The notes beneath the pieces are model-generated. The model was not told where the DNA came from. It did not search any database and saw only the letters and a program-made list of their open reading frames with translations. Positions 1 through 6,208 of a stretch of DNA of 6,208 nt are shown one piece after another. Numbering within the stretch: the first letter of the stretch is position 1; every line of letters starts with the position of its first letter. Where the stretch lies: the NCBI GenBank assembly GCA_017408185.1, contig JAFQVE010000263.1, forward strand, positions 1 to 6,208. Direction: 5' to 3'. Made by a program: the position numbers and the translations under genes. Origin of the DNA: Oscillospiraceae bacterium. Lineage in GTDB: Bacteria; Bacillota_A; Clostridia; Oscillospirales; JAAYXM01.

Positions 1-3000
1 CCGAGCTCATAAAACTTTTCAAAATCGTTTGACGGGAAAAGGCGTTTGCAATCAGGACACTGAATTTTCCATCTTCTCGATACGGGGGATATTGACCATG
101 GATAGTTTCCGATAATTGAATAAAGATTTGCTCCGCAATAACGGCAAAGATAACAATCGGGGTCGTTTTTATATCCCACAATGTTTGAACGCGGTATATT
201 CTGACCTGCCACGTTTGTCCAAAGCTCATCCGCAAGTGAAAGAAATTGATCAGCAGCCTTTACCGTATCTTCCTTTTCCTGCTTTGCCCAACTGTATTTG
301 CGTATATTTTCACGGGCAGCACCTACCATCTCATCCGTATATATTGTTCTTGTTGTTTTTCCTTCACGGACAGAAATTAGCGCTTCTCCTGAGATTACAG
401 CACCTCCCGTGAGCTCCACAGAAGCAAAAGCCTTCGCGCTTCCTGTTCCCGCAGGCACGGCCACTCCCTCAGCGGAAACCGTAAAGATATCTTCATTTTC
501 CGAACTCCATAAGACTTCGGCAGAGGGTATGGCTACATTCTCTCCCTTTGCATTTATTCCGATTACATTAAGCGTAATTCCGCTGTGTGTCGGGCTCATA
601 ACAAAATACGGAGCCGTAATCTTAAGCGAAACCGGCACTTGATCTCCAAGCAATGCACCCTCAGGTAAAACCTTTACCGCGATTTCCTTTGTGCATATTT
701 TACCATTGTATGCAGCTGTTACCGTAACCGAGGTTTCTCCCTCCGCAACGCCTGTTATCTCACCGTTTCCGGAAACAGACGCAACACTGTCGCTTCCGCT
801 TTCATAGCTAAGCGTTATATACGGATCCGGCTTGCCGTCGAGCATCACAGTATAGGGAATCACTGTTCCGTCTGTCATTACTGCGGAGATGTCTGCAAAC
901 GAACTTTCTCCCACACACATAATAACCTGCTCTTCATTAACCGACAGTCTCTCAATTTCCGGCAGTGCGTTTCTGTTTGCAAAGCGCAATCTTTTAAGAG
1001 TCTGATATGAATATGTCACACCTTTTTTTGTTACAACAAAGCTAACGGTATGTACACCTTTGTTCAAGCGAACTGTACGAAGTCTTTCAGGCTCTGCATT
1101 TACATCTTTTCCGTAAAACTCATATTTCCCAATATAAATTCCGTCAATATAAATATTACTTTCAAACGCGCTTGCGCTGTCAAACGTGCCGGTAAAAACC
1201 GGTTGATACACTCCGTCATACGGAATATCAACATCTACCGATATCTTATCTCCGATATTGCGCGTATATCCTACAAGTCCGTTTGTATTGAATATAGCCT
1301 TCTGTGCATTTGCAGAGGTTTCCGAAAGATTGAGGCGCCATCCGTCCTCTTCAAGCTTAACCTTTATCGGGGTTGACTGTGATGCCCTCGTAAAATCTAT
1401 CTCAACATCACGCATATCCGTTTCAGCCACGGTTATCTCAACGGTGTTGGTTTTCGCTTCCCCTGAATTAAGCGAAACAACTGCATATATTGTCGCTTTT
1501 GCGCCATATTCGTGTCCGAATACTTTTCCGTTTTCATCAACTGTGATACCACCCAGTATGTCACAGTCAATAAACCATTCAACATCCGCAACAGAAATAT
1601 CAGCCGCAAAACCCGCTTCTGTCGTTCCGGTTATAACAAGCTGCTCATCACGAAGATATCCTACGGTTTCCGGAGCGGAAAGTACTGCGGTTTCAATGGG
1701 ACTTTTATCCGTTACTGTAATTGTTACCTCTGCCTCAGTCGCGTTACCGTCAAGGACAAGAGTTGCTTTGACAGTTCCTTTTCCGGCTGCGGTTGCAGTA
1801 ACAACGCCGTCTTCACTAACCGAAAGAACCTCCGGAGTAAGCGATTTGTACACAACCGTAACCTTTGACATATCCGCTTCTGTTCCGTCTGAGAGATATC
1901 CGATCGGCAAAAGCGATGTAACAGCGCCGGCTTCCATCTCAGCTTCTTCTACATTCAGCTCTGCATAAAGAAGCTTTATCGGGAAACCCGAAACATCGAT
2001 TTTTTTGCTGCCTGTTCTGGTTATTCCGTTAATTGTTACATCCGCAAACACAGTTGCCGATGCATTTTTACCAAGCAGCGACGCCGATGAATTTGCAATA
2101 TTCATTCCGCTGCCTTCCCCTACGGAAAGAAGAGATGCAAGTGCATATCTTCCGATAACGTTTTCATCATCAGAACGAAAAACAACATCATCGCTGTTCC
2201 ATGCACCACCGAGAGAGAGGTACTCACCTGTTGAACTGTAAGGCTTCACGGAAAACTTCATTGCAGTTGATGTTCCCGTTGTGTCTCCTTCTACATCAAA
2301 ATCAACACCCGCAAAACCAACTTCACGGATTTCAAAATCATCAAACCATGCCTCGCCCGAATATCCGACCTTTTTGAGATCATCATTTGACGGGCGGAAT
2401 ATAATTCGCGGAGTAAGATATACTGCTTCCTGTTCCGAAAGCGTGGGGGCAACAATCGGCACTTTTACTTCATACCAATCATCATATAGCTCACGCCAAC
2501 CGGAAATTTTGGCTATGTTCATTGAACGCTCGGCGTTGTATGCAATATACTCTCCCGTAGAACGACTGGGGTGCGTATATGCCATAAGGTCAATATATAT
2601 CGGCATATCTGCGGTACTCGCCGGAGCACTGAGGTCTGCCTTAAATTTGAATCGAAGCTCATACAAGCCGCCCGATACACCTTCGGCTCTTATCCCGTTT
2701 TTGAGAATAACCGTTGCAGGGCGCGTCGTCGGCGCAATACTTCCGTCAAAAACAAACTTAAGCGCACGGTTCCCGTTTTCCTCCGTACCAATCATAGTAC
2801 GCATAAACTTTGGCTCTACCGGTTTCTCCGGCTCGTTTGCAGTTGACCAAGCCCACAAATCATCTGAAAAATCGTGGTTGAATTCATCTCCCGACAGAAG
2901 GTTTTCGCCCTCATCAGCAACAGATAGCTCATATTCACTGCTCACTGAAACGTCCTCATATTTTACCGTTGCCGTAATGGTTGCATTTCCCGCTCCGCAA

Positions 3001-4901
3001 GCTTTCATCATTCCGCTTTCCGAAATTTCAATAACGGCTTCATCGCTTGACACAAAGCTCTTTTCCAAATTGGCATCCGGAACATTCTCAAGCGGAACAT
3101 CCGCGCTGTCAAGCAGCTCATATTTAAGCTGTTTTTCCGTTGCGACCGGCATGACTCCGCCATTTTCAAGCCCTGCCACCGAGAGCCTAAGCTTTGCGTA
3201 GTCACCGGAACACGCCATGAGCTTCACTCCCTGCAGTATGAGCGAATGCATATAAAGCGTTGTATTTCCCGATGCACTTTCATATACCGTTTCGTTATCG
3301 GAGCAATAGTCAAATATAATATAATACTCACCACGCTTCGGAACTGAAACCTTTCCGACCTTTTGTTCGGGAGCTTCACCTCCGAGCGTTCCCGAAAAAT
3401 CGACCTCGCCTACATATTCTGCTTTTCCTATAAGCTCACGGTCAGGTGCTCCCTCTGCAGCAGACACTATATAAATCTTTGCCGACGTACCGTATTCCTG
3501 AGTGTACGGCTCTGCCCAAAGGTTGTAGTCACCTTTATTCGGAATTTTCAGTTTTAGCGCAAGAAACGGCTGATTTTCGGTTTCATATGTATCGGTTCTA
3601 ACCATCGAATAGATAAACTGCCGGCTCATACTTATCGAATATCCGTTATATGCACCAAAGCTCCATGGCGTGCTTGCAGCTTCATCAATCTCATTTAACT
3701 CGTCAACGTCGCTGAAATCACGAAGAACTCCCGATGCGTCAAGACGCGGTCTTCCATAAACAGTCTGATCCGCCATCGCATTTGTGTTGGTTACATAAGA
3801 GAAGGTAAGTCCCGCATTTCCCGGATCCTCGGCAAGAACTGTCAGCGTCATTTCGTCCGAAAAAGCAGTACCGTCTGCTGTTGCGGTTATTTTTGCCGTA
3901 CCCGCCGAAACTGCCGTGACTTTACCTTTATCGCTTACTGTCGCAACATCGGTATTTTCACTTTTATAAGTGACACCTGAGGAAAGCTCCTTATCACCCG
4001 ATACGGAATATTTGCCCGTTACTTTAAGTTCAAGCTCTCCGCCGATTTCAAGCTCTGCTTTTTCCGGTACAATGCTAATGCTTGCAAGCTCATCCTTTGC
4101 AACCGGAGTAAGCGTAAGCTTTTCTATGTAGAAGGTAGGTGATGTGGTTGTGTCCGTTCCCGTTGCATAACCTGTATGTGCAAAAACAAGATAGTATTCG
4201 CCGATTTCAAGCTCAGTCTGCGTCAAATACGCCTTTGCGTCCTTATTTGTTCCTGTAGCCTGATATGGTTCTATAACGCCAAGTCTCGTTCCTGCGTCCC
4301 CACTTTTACACTTGCCTATTGCCGCAGAAATTTTCGCCTCATTATCTCCGCCACTGACATCGGTAAGCGTTGACAGCGCAAAGGTTGAATCCGTACTTCC
4401 GTAATCGGTATTAACTACAAAAACTTCATACTTTGCTGCCGCTTTCATTTTCCAATGCTCAAGCATCGGCTGATAAAGCCCTTTTTCTTCCACTTTAATT
4501 TTAATGATAAAACCCGGATTATTTGCCTGAATTTTTGCATCCGTACTGTTCGCTGCATAGTGGCTTATATATGTATAGTCCGGATAAACTCTGTAATTTG
4601 CGGTTGTTCGTCTGCCCACAAACGCCCATTTATCCGTGCCGGAATACGGAACGGATGCGCTCCCTTCCGCAGCCTCATAATACTTTCCGAGCTGTCCCGC
4701 TCCGGATGCATTTGGATTCCAGTTATCAAGAGAGCTTACGAGATTTATATAGCTCCCGCTATATCCCGGAACTATTGTTTTCGCGCCGAAAACATATGTA
4801 TGCTCTCTCCCCTCTGTTGTCACCACTGCACTCACAAGCCCGTGAGGAAGCAGAGATAAAAGCATTGCAAGTACCAGAACAATAGATAATATTTTACGCA
4901 T
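1..4901 (-). CDS. Secreted multi-modular heparinase II/III-like polysaccharide lyase, C-terminus beyond window
   Basis: Likely an exported lyase that cleaves uronic-acid-containing polysaccharide by beta-elimination; substrate unknown. The frame is open for 1633 codons to the left edge. ATG at 4901 is chosen because GGGAGG lies 6 bases upstream and an in-frame TAA sits two codons before it, so no earlier start is possible. Approximate order by residue: signal peptide 1-25; beta-sandwich A1 34-267; Ig-like 272-356; A2 363-559; Ig-like 568-661; CBM-like 665-860; three Ig-like 861-1162; A3 1163-1312; two Ig-like 1313-1513; lyase N-terminal region from 1519. Ig modules show the BIG2 pattern, for example TDVATVSDKGKVTAVSAGTA near 317-336. 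The lyase call rests on the stretch 1530-1633 (RENIRKYSWAKQ, GQNIPRS, YPW, WKIQCP, LFPSNDF), which matches the heparinase II/III family style as I recall it. The active site is not visible, so PL family assignment (PL12/15/17/21 or other) is open. Five cysteines cluster at 1583-1618. It lies 76 bases downstream of another secreted protein gene. Confidence 0.8.
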   Translation of the reverse strand, partial: MRKILSIVLVLAMLLSLLPHGLVSAVVTTEGREHTYVFGAKTIVPGYSGSYINLVSSLDNWNPNASGAGQLGKYYEAAEGSASVPYSGTDKWAFVGRRTTANYRVYPDYTYISHYAANSTDAKIQANNPGFIIKIKVEEKGLYQPMLEHWKMKAAAKYEVFVVNTDYGSTDSTFALSTLTDVSGGDNEAKISAAIGKCKSGDAGTRLGVIEPYQATGTNKDAKAYLTQTELEIGEYYLVFAHTGYATGTDTTTSPTFYIEKLTLTPVAKDELASISIVPEKAELEIGGELELKVTGKYSVSGDKELSSGVTYKSENTDVATVSDKGKVTAVSAGTAKITATADGTAFSDEMTLTVLAEDPGNAGLTFSYVTNTNAMADQTVYGRPRLDASGVLRDFSDVDELNEIDEAASTPWSFGAYNGYSISMSRQFIYSMVRTDTYETENQPFLALKLKIPNKGDYNLWAEPYTQEYGTSAKIYIVSAAEGAPDRELIGKAEYVGEVDFSGTLGGEAPEQKVGKVSVPKRGEYYIIFDYCSDNETVYESASGNTTLYMHSLILQGVKLMACSGDYAKLRLSVAGLENGGVMPVATEKQLKYELLDSADVPLENVPDANLEKSFVSSDEAVIEISESGMMKACGAGNATITATVKYEDVSVSSEYELSVADEGENLLSGDEFNHDFSDDLWAWSTANEPEKPVEPKFMRTMIGTEENGNRALKFVFDGSIAPTTRPATVILKNGIRAEGVSGGLYELRFKFKADLSAPASTADMPIYIDLMAYTHPSRSTGEYIAYNAERSMNIAKISGWRELYDDWYEVKVPIVAPTLSEQEAVYLTPRIIFRPSNDDLKKVGYSGEAWFDDFEIREVGFAGVDFDVEGDTTGTSTAMKFSVKPYSSTGEYLSLGGAWNSDDVVFRSDDENVIGRYALASLLSVGEGSGMNIANSSASLLGKNASATVFADVTINGITRTGSKKIDVSGFPIKLLYAELNVEEAEMEAGAVTSLLPIGYLSDGTEADMSKVTVVYKSLTPEVLSVSEDGVVTATAAGKGTVKATLVLDGNATEAEVTITVTDKSPIETAVLSAPETVGYLRDEQLVITGTTEAGFAADISVADVEWFIDCDILGGITVDENGKVFGHEYGAKATIYAVVSLNSGEAKTNTVEITVAETDMRDVEIDFTRASQSTPIKVKLEEDGWRLNLSETSANAQKAIFNTNGLVGYTRNIGDKISVDVDIPYDGVYQPVFTGTFDSASAFESNIYIDGIYIGKYEFYGKDVNAEPERLRTVRLNKGVHTVSFVVTKKGVTYSYQTLKRLRFANRNALPEIERLSVNEEQVIMCVGESSFADISAVMTDGTVIPYTVMLDGKPDPYITLSYESGSDSVASVSGNGEITGVAEGETSVTVTAAYNGKICTKEIAVKVLPEGALLGDQVPVSLKITAPYFVMSPTHSGITLNVIGINAKGENVAIPSAEVLWSSENEDIFTVSAEGVAVPAGTGSAKAFASVELTGGAVISGEALISVREGKTTRTIYTDEMVGAARENIRKYSWAKQEKEDTVKAADQFLSLADELWTNVAGQNIPRSNIVGYKNDPDCYLCRYCGANLYSIIGNYPWSISPVSRRWKIQCPDCKRLFPSNDFEKFYEL
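3..347 (-). other. N-terminal portion of heparinase II/III-like lyase domain, cut by window edge
   Basis: Residues 1519-1633 follow the last Ig-like module directly. They switch from beta-rich, Thr/Val-rich sequence to a charged helical stretch (MVGAARENIRKYSWAKQ at 1525-1541, then EKEDTVKAADQF) and LADELW. Next come GQNIPRS, a cysteine cluster, YPW, WKIQCP and LFPSNDFEKFYELG. The order helical segment, PRS, YPW, WK(I/V)..P, FP(S/T)NDF, Y is what I recall from N-terminal parts of heparinase II/III-family enzymes, where an alpha/alpha toroid begins. The catalytic Tyr/His and the C-terminal beta-sheet part would lie beyond the left edge. An alginate-lyase-like toroid enzyme is the main alternative. 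Confidence 0.65.
363..965 (-). other. Two Ig-like modules preceding the lyase domain
   Basis: Residues 1313-1513. The first is BIG2-like, with SDSVASVSGNGEITGVAEGE around 1370-1389 and KEIAVKVLP at the end. The second shows SSENEDIFTVSAEGVAVPAG around 1466-1485 and ends ISVRE at 1513. The second runs straight into the helical start of the lyase region with almost no linker, so it probably packs against it. Confidence 0.6.
966..1415 (-). repeat. Beta-sandwich module A3 of the lyase-like protein (shorter, more divergent)
   Basis: Residues 1163-1312. GWRLN (W1188), ISVDVDIPYDGVYQPVF around 1220-1236, SNIYIDGIYIG at 1248-1258, then RTVRLNKGVHTVSFVVTKKG and a closing YSYQTLKRLRF. The DGVYQPVF strand resembles KGLYQPML of A1. 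The repeated IYIDG..IG turn and KGVHTVSF are typical of galactose-binding-like sandwiches that display sugar-binding loops. Assignment to the A family is tentative. Confidence 0.4.
1416..2321 (-). other. Three consecutive Ig-like modules in the lyase-like protein
   Basis: Residues 861-1162. The middle one (974-1065) is a clear BIG2-type domain: GAVTSLLPIGYLSDGTEAD, then PEVLSVSEDGVVTATAAGKG, then a VTITVTD end. The third (1066-1162) keeps the fold pattern (GYLRDEQLVITG, ITVDENGKVFG, KTNTVEITV). The first (861-973) is divergent: it lacks the usual '..vaTVs..G.vta...G.a' core and has a Ser/Asn/Ala-rich stretch around 929-950. Together they likely form a rigid spacer. Confidence 0.55.
2322..2909 (-). 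other. CBM4/9-like carbohydrate-binding module of the lyase-like protein
   Basis: Residues 665-860. It opens with GENLLSGDEF and DDLWAWS, then NRALKFVFDG, GGLYELRFKFKADLS, DDWYEVKVPIV, and closes with GEAWFDDFEIREV at 849-861. The opening 'N L ... F ... W' and the closing 'a W F D D F E I' strands are the signature layout of CBM4/9-like jelly rolls. It is distinct from the A modules. Its ligand cannot be predicted. Confidence 0.55.
3225..3815 (-). repeat. Beta-sandwich module A2 of the lyase-like protein
   Basis: Residues 363-559. It follows the A1 order: PWSFGAYNGYS with W413, then FLALKLKIPNKGDYNLW at 446-462, AKIYIV at 474-479, RGEYYIIFDYC at 523-533 and LYMHSLILQGV at 549-559. Identity to A1 is low by eye, but spacing and strand pattern match, so an old duplication is likely. 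Ig-like modules flank it on both sides. Confidence 0.5.
4101..4802 (-). repeat. Beta-sandwich module A1 of the lyase-like protein
   Basis: Residues 34-267. Landmarks shared with A2 are a core Trp (KWAFVG, W92), an edge strand FIIKIKVEEKGLYQPML at 131-147, KYEVFVV at 157-163, IGEYYLVF at 233-240, and a closing strand FYIEKLTLTPV at 257-267. The layout resembles galactose-binding or carbohydrate-binding jelly rolls, but I cannot name a CBM family. It probably binds glycan or acts as a spacer. Confidence 0.5.
4827..4901 (-). other. Sec signal peptide of the lyase-like protein
   Basis: Residues 1-25 start MRK, followed by a hydrophobic core of Ile, Leu, Val, Ala and Met at 4-18, and a VSA end at 23-25. 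Signal peptidase I would be expected to cut after Ala25. No cysteine lies near the cleavage site, so this is not a lipoprotein. It supports export of the whole module chain. Confidence 0.85.
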
Positions 4902-4907
4902 AATTTA

Positions 4908-4913
4908 CCTCCC
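4908..4913 (-). promoter_or_regulatory. Ribosome binding site of the lyase-like gene
   Basis: On the minus strand the sequence reads GGGAGG, then six bases (TAAATT), then ATG at 4901. This is a near-consensus Shine-Dalgarno at good spacing. The TAA in that spacer is in frame with the ATG, so it closes the frame upstream and fixes the start. Confidence 0.88.
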
Positions 4914-4934
4914 TGGTATATTTACTATTTGTTT

Positions 4935-4973
4935 ACAAAGAGGGACAGTGTGCCTCCACCATCCCTCTGTTGT
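4935..4973 (-). terminator. Imperfect hairpin between the two genes; weak terminator or processing element
   Basis: On the plus strand, AGAGGGA at 4939-4945 is the reverse complement of TCCCTCT at 4962-4968. ACAA at 4935-4938 and TTGT at 4970-4973 extend the stem with one bulged base (4969). The loop is about 16 bases and carries GGAGG on the minus strand, with no start codon at a useful distance. The stem begins five bases after the upstream stop codon. Transcribed right to left, it is followed by AAACAAATAG rather than a run of U, so it is not a classic intrinsic terminator. It could be a leaky terminator or an mRNA-stabilising structure that adjusts the ratio of the two products. Confidence 0.35.
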
Positions 4974-4977
4974 CGTG

Positions 4978-6208
4978 TTATTCGCTGTATATTACGCAAT
5001 CATCAAATATTGCATATGCAAGCATATTTTTGCCGGAGTCATCAATAATCGAGAAGTGATTATCCTTAGTCTTCATCGGCACTTTGTAATCTGCGCTTTC
5101 TACCGCAGGTACAGTGTCTGATTTGAATATAAATCCCTTTTCAATTGCACTTTCACAGCCGATAAACTCGGCAACAACAGCGTTTTCACTGCCAGTTGTT
5201 ACGGTGCTGAGAATTATTTTCCTTAGAGTCTCTGCAATCGGCGGATATTCCTTGTATACCGCTTTGACAGTGCAAGTCTTTACTGCGCGGAACGTGTACT
5301 CCGCATCAAAGCTTACTATCTCGCTGTCTTTTTCCCAATGGCTGAAAACGTTATATCCGCTTCCGCCTTCACGCGCAGGCGCAGAAACAGTAACGCTGTC
5401 TCCGTAGTGATATTTTCCGCCGCCTTCGCCGCCGGTAACTGTTATATCTATATCTTTTTCAAGTGTTTCCTTTTCCGGATATTCCGCCACGAATATCATA
5501 GTCTTTCCCTGAGCTTCCGGCTTTTTGTCGTTTGTATAAACTTCGTTTGTGCCGGAAAGAGTCCAGCCCGTTGCCTGCCCGAAACCTGTCATATACGGAA
5601 GAGCCGGCAGGGTTATCTCATCGCCCTCTGCATAAGTTGCATCTGAGCGGGAGACAAGTGCGCGGTTTGCGTTATAAAACTCAACCGTAATGTTTTCCGA
5701 TGTGCTATCGCGGTATACTGCAGTGAGATATGTAAGACCCTTTTGGGCAGTAAAGGTATACTCCTCTGTATCTGCAACTGCGTGTTTATTAACGCCGAGT
5801 CCCTTCGCCCAATAGAGGAAGGTCTTTCCATTGGCTTCAAGGTCCGGAGCTGTTATTGTTTGCGTCTCTCCGACTTCAAGCACTAACGGCTCGCCGTAAA
5901 CCGTGCCTTCATTGCTCGTGATATCATGCGTAAGGATTTTTACCTCCGCTGTAGTCGAAACAGCGTTGTTTACAGTTGCGTTGTTGACTTCAACCGTGCG
6001 TGCATCAACTATTGCCTGATCCGCATCGGTGAGACCCGTTGCTGTAAGAGTGATTGATTTAACTTCACTCATATATGAACCGTTAGTTGCAAATCCTGTG
6101 CTTGCGGTAGTATCGTTAAATGCCTCTTCGCCGAGGTAAGCCCGTGCATTGTCCGCAGCTCCGTTTGAGGCATGGAACTTCATTCCGATATAATATTCGC
6201 CGCCGGAA
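4978..6208 (-). CDS. Secreted repeat protein, C-terminal part (InlB/bacterial-repeat-like domains), start beyond window
   Basis: This is the last 409 residues of a larger extracellular protein. The frame is open to the right edge, and eight in-frame codons (SGGEYYIG) precede the first ATG at 6183, so that ATG is most likely internal. Numbering from it: residues 1-50 finish a beta-sandwich module (GEYY just before it, then SYMSEVKSITLTATG at 36-50). Residues 79-158 and 243-312 look like InlB B-repeat or bacterial repeat domains, with FLYW/FSHW cores and endings EYTFTA..LTAVY and EYTFRA..VKAVY. The stretch 164-236 between them (ITVEFYN, GWTLSG, FVAEY) looks like a divergent member. Residues 313-401 form a terminal domain I do not recognise. 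The stop is TAA at 4978-4980. No LPXTG, SLH or hydrophobic tail is present, so it is not sortase-anchored at this end. Such repeats usually act as stalks or in adhesion or binding; any enzymatic part would be off-window. It lies immediately upstream of the lyase-like gene on the same strand and may be co-transcribed. Confidence 0.8.
   Translation of the reverse strand, partial: SGGEYYIGMKFHASNGAADNARAYLGEEAFNDTTASTGFATNGSYMSEVKSITLTATGLTDADQAIVDARTVEVNNATVNNAVSTTAEVKILTHDITSNEGTVYGEPLVLEVGETQTITAPDLEANGKTFLYWAKGLGVNKHAVADTEEYTFTAQKGLTYLTAVYRDSTSENITVEFYNANRALVSRSDATYAEGDEITLPALPYMTGFGQATGWTLSGTNEVYTNDKKPEAQGKTMIFVAEYPEKETLEKDIDITVTGGEGGGKYHYGDSVTVSAPAREGGSGYNVFSHWEKDSEIVSFDAEYTFRAVKTCTVKAVYKEYPPIAETLRKIILSTVTTGSENAVVAEFIGCESAIEKGFIFKSDTVPAVESADYKVPMKTKDNHFSIIDDSGKNMLAYAIFDDCVIYSE
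4981..5247 (-). other. Unrecognised C-terminal domain of the upstream repeat protein
   Basis: Residues 313-401 (from the ATG at 6183), about 89 residues, beginning after the last repeat domain at KEYPP. It shows TLRKIILSTV, NAVVAEFIGC, IEKGFIFKSD, KVPMKTKDNHFSI and AYAIFDDCVIYSE at the very end. It looks like a small beta-rich sandwich with two cysteines (343, 396). I recall similar '..G.vf....' and '..viYs(d/e)' endings in large Clostridia surface proteins but cannot name the family. It could be a surface-retention or assembly domain. Confidence 0.4.
6034..6208 (-). repeat. Tail of an A-type beta-sandwich module in the upstream protein
   Basis: The visible start of the upstream protein reads GGEYYIGMKFHASNG and, about 35 residues later, SYMSEVKSITLTATG. 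A1 ends GEYYLVF...FYIEKLTLTPV and A2 ends GEYYIIF...LYMHSLILQGV with comparable gaps. The same module type therefore appears to occur in both neighbouring proteins. Most of this copy is outside the window. Confidence 0.45.

Noticed and set aside
116..642. Two plus-strand frames opposite the lyase start and last Ig-like module
   Set aside because: The minus-strand frame here has domain-level support and is uninterrupted. The plus frames show no motif.
1258..1968. 236-codon plus-strand open frame with a Ser/Thr/Val-rich translation
   Set aside because: It is antisense to the Ig-like array, and its composition mirrors the opposite strand. I see no recognisable motif or convincing ribosome binding site.
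2281..3201. 306-codon plus-strand open frame opposite the lyase-like gene
   Set aside because: It is Ser/Pro/Thr-rich low-complexity sequence with no domain pattern and lies wholly antisense to a frame with clear domains. It is a shadow of the minus-strand codon usage.
3008..3205. 65-codon minus-strand frame inside the lyase-like gene
   Set aside because: It is out of frame with the long continuous frame and nested entirely inside it, with no independent evidence.
4455..4885. Two overlapping plus-strand frames opposite the signal peptide and module A1
   Set aside because: Both lie antisense to well-supported coding sequence, overlap each other in different frames, and show Cys/Arg/His-rich shadow composition.
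4902..4935. Possible promoter (TTGTAA / TAAATA-like boxes) just upstream of the lyase-like gene
   Set aside because: The boxes are spaced far too closely for a sigma-70-type promoter, and the region is simply AT-rich. I could not support a call.
5613..5840. 75-codon minus-strand frame inside the upstream gene
   Set aside because: It is an alternative frame of a region that already encodes an InlB-type repeat.
6181..6183. ATG at 6183 as the true start of the upstream gene
   Set aside because: The frame stays open to the window edge, and the preceding codons (SGGEYYIG) belong to the module strand seen in A1 and A2. There is no signal peptide after this ATG.

Overview
The window carries parts of two large secreted proteins on the minus strand, so it reads right to left. 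The style suggests a Gram-positive Clostridia-type bacterium (Bacillota), possibly from a gut or another polysaccharide-rich habitat. The evidence is a GGGAGG ribosome binding site, a short lysine/arginine-led Sec signal peptide, base composition that looks mid-40s % GC by eye, and stalks of bacterial Ig-like and beta-sandwich modules. Nothing visible fixes a genus.

Layout: positions 6208-4978 hold the C-terminal 409 residues of a repeat-rich extracellular protein whose start lies beyond the right edge. It contains the end of a beta-sandwich module, InlB/bacterial-repeat-like domains and a small terminal domain, and it has no sortase or SLH anchor. A 76-base gap (4902-4977) holds an imperfect hairpin and then a clear ribosome binding site. 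From 4901 to the left edge runs one uninterrupted reading frame of 1633 codons. I translated it line by line and found no stop or frameshift. Its protein starts with a signal peptide and continues through about 1490 residues of beta-sandwich and Ig-like modules. The window ends about 115 residues into what looks like the N-terminal part of a heparinase II/III-type polysaccharide lyase. The catalytic residues are off the window.

How they may work together: both products appear exported, and they share a related beta-sandwich module (three likely copies in the lyase, one tail in the upstream protein). Their tandem arrangement suggests co-ordinated expression in a polysaccharide-degradation locus. 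Here the modules would bind or reach the glycan and the lyase would cleave a uronic-acid-containing chain. Substrate, transporters and regulators cannot be read from this window.

The most interesting points are the very long N-terminal stalk on the lyase, a five-cysteine metal-site-like cluster at the start of its catalytic region, and the module family shared between the two neighbours. I found no RNA gene, mobile element, CRISPR array or nucleotide-level repeat array.
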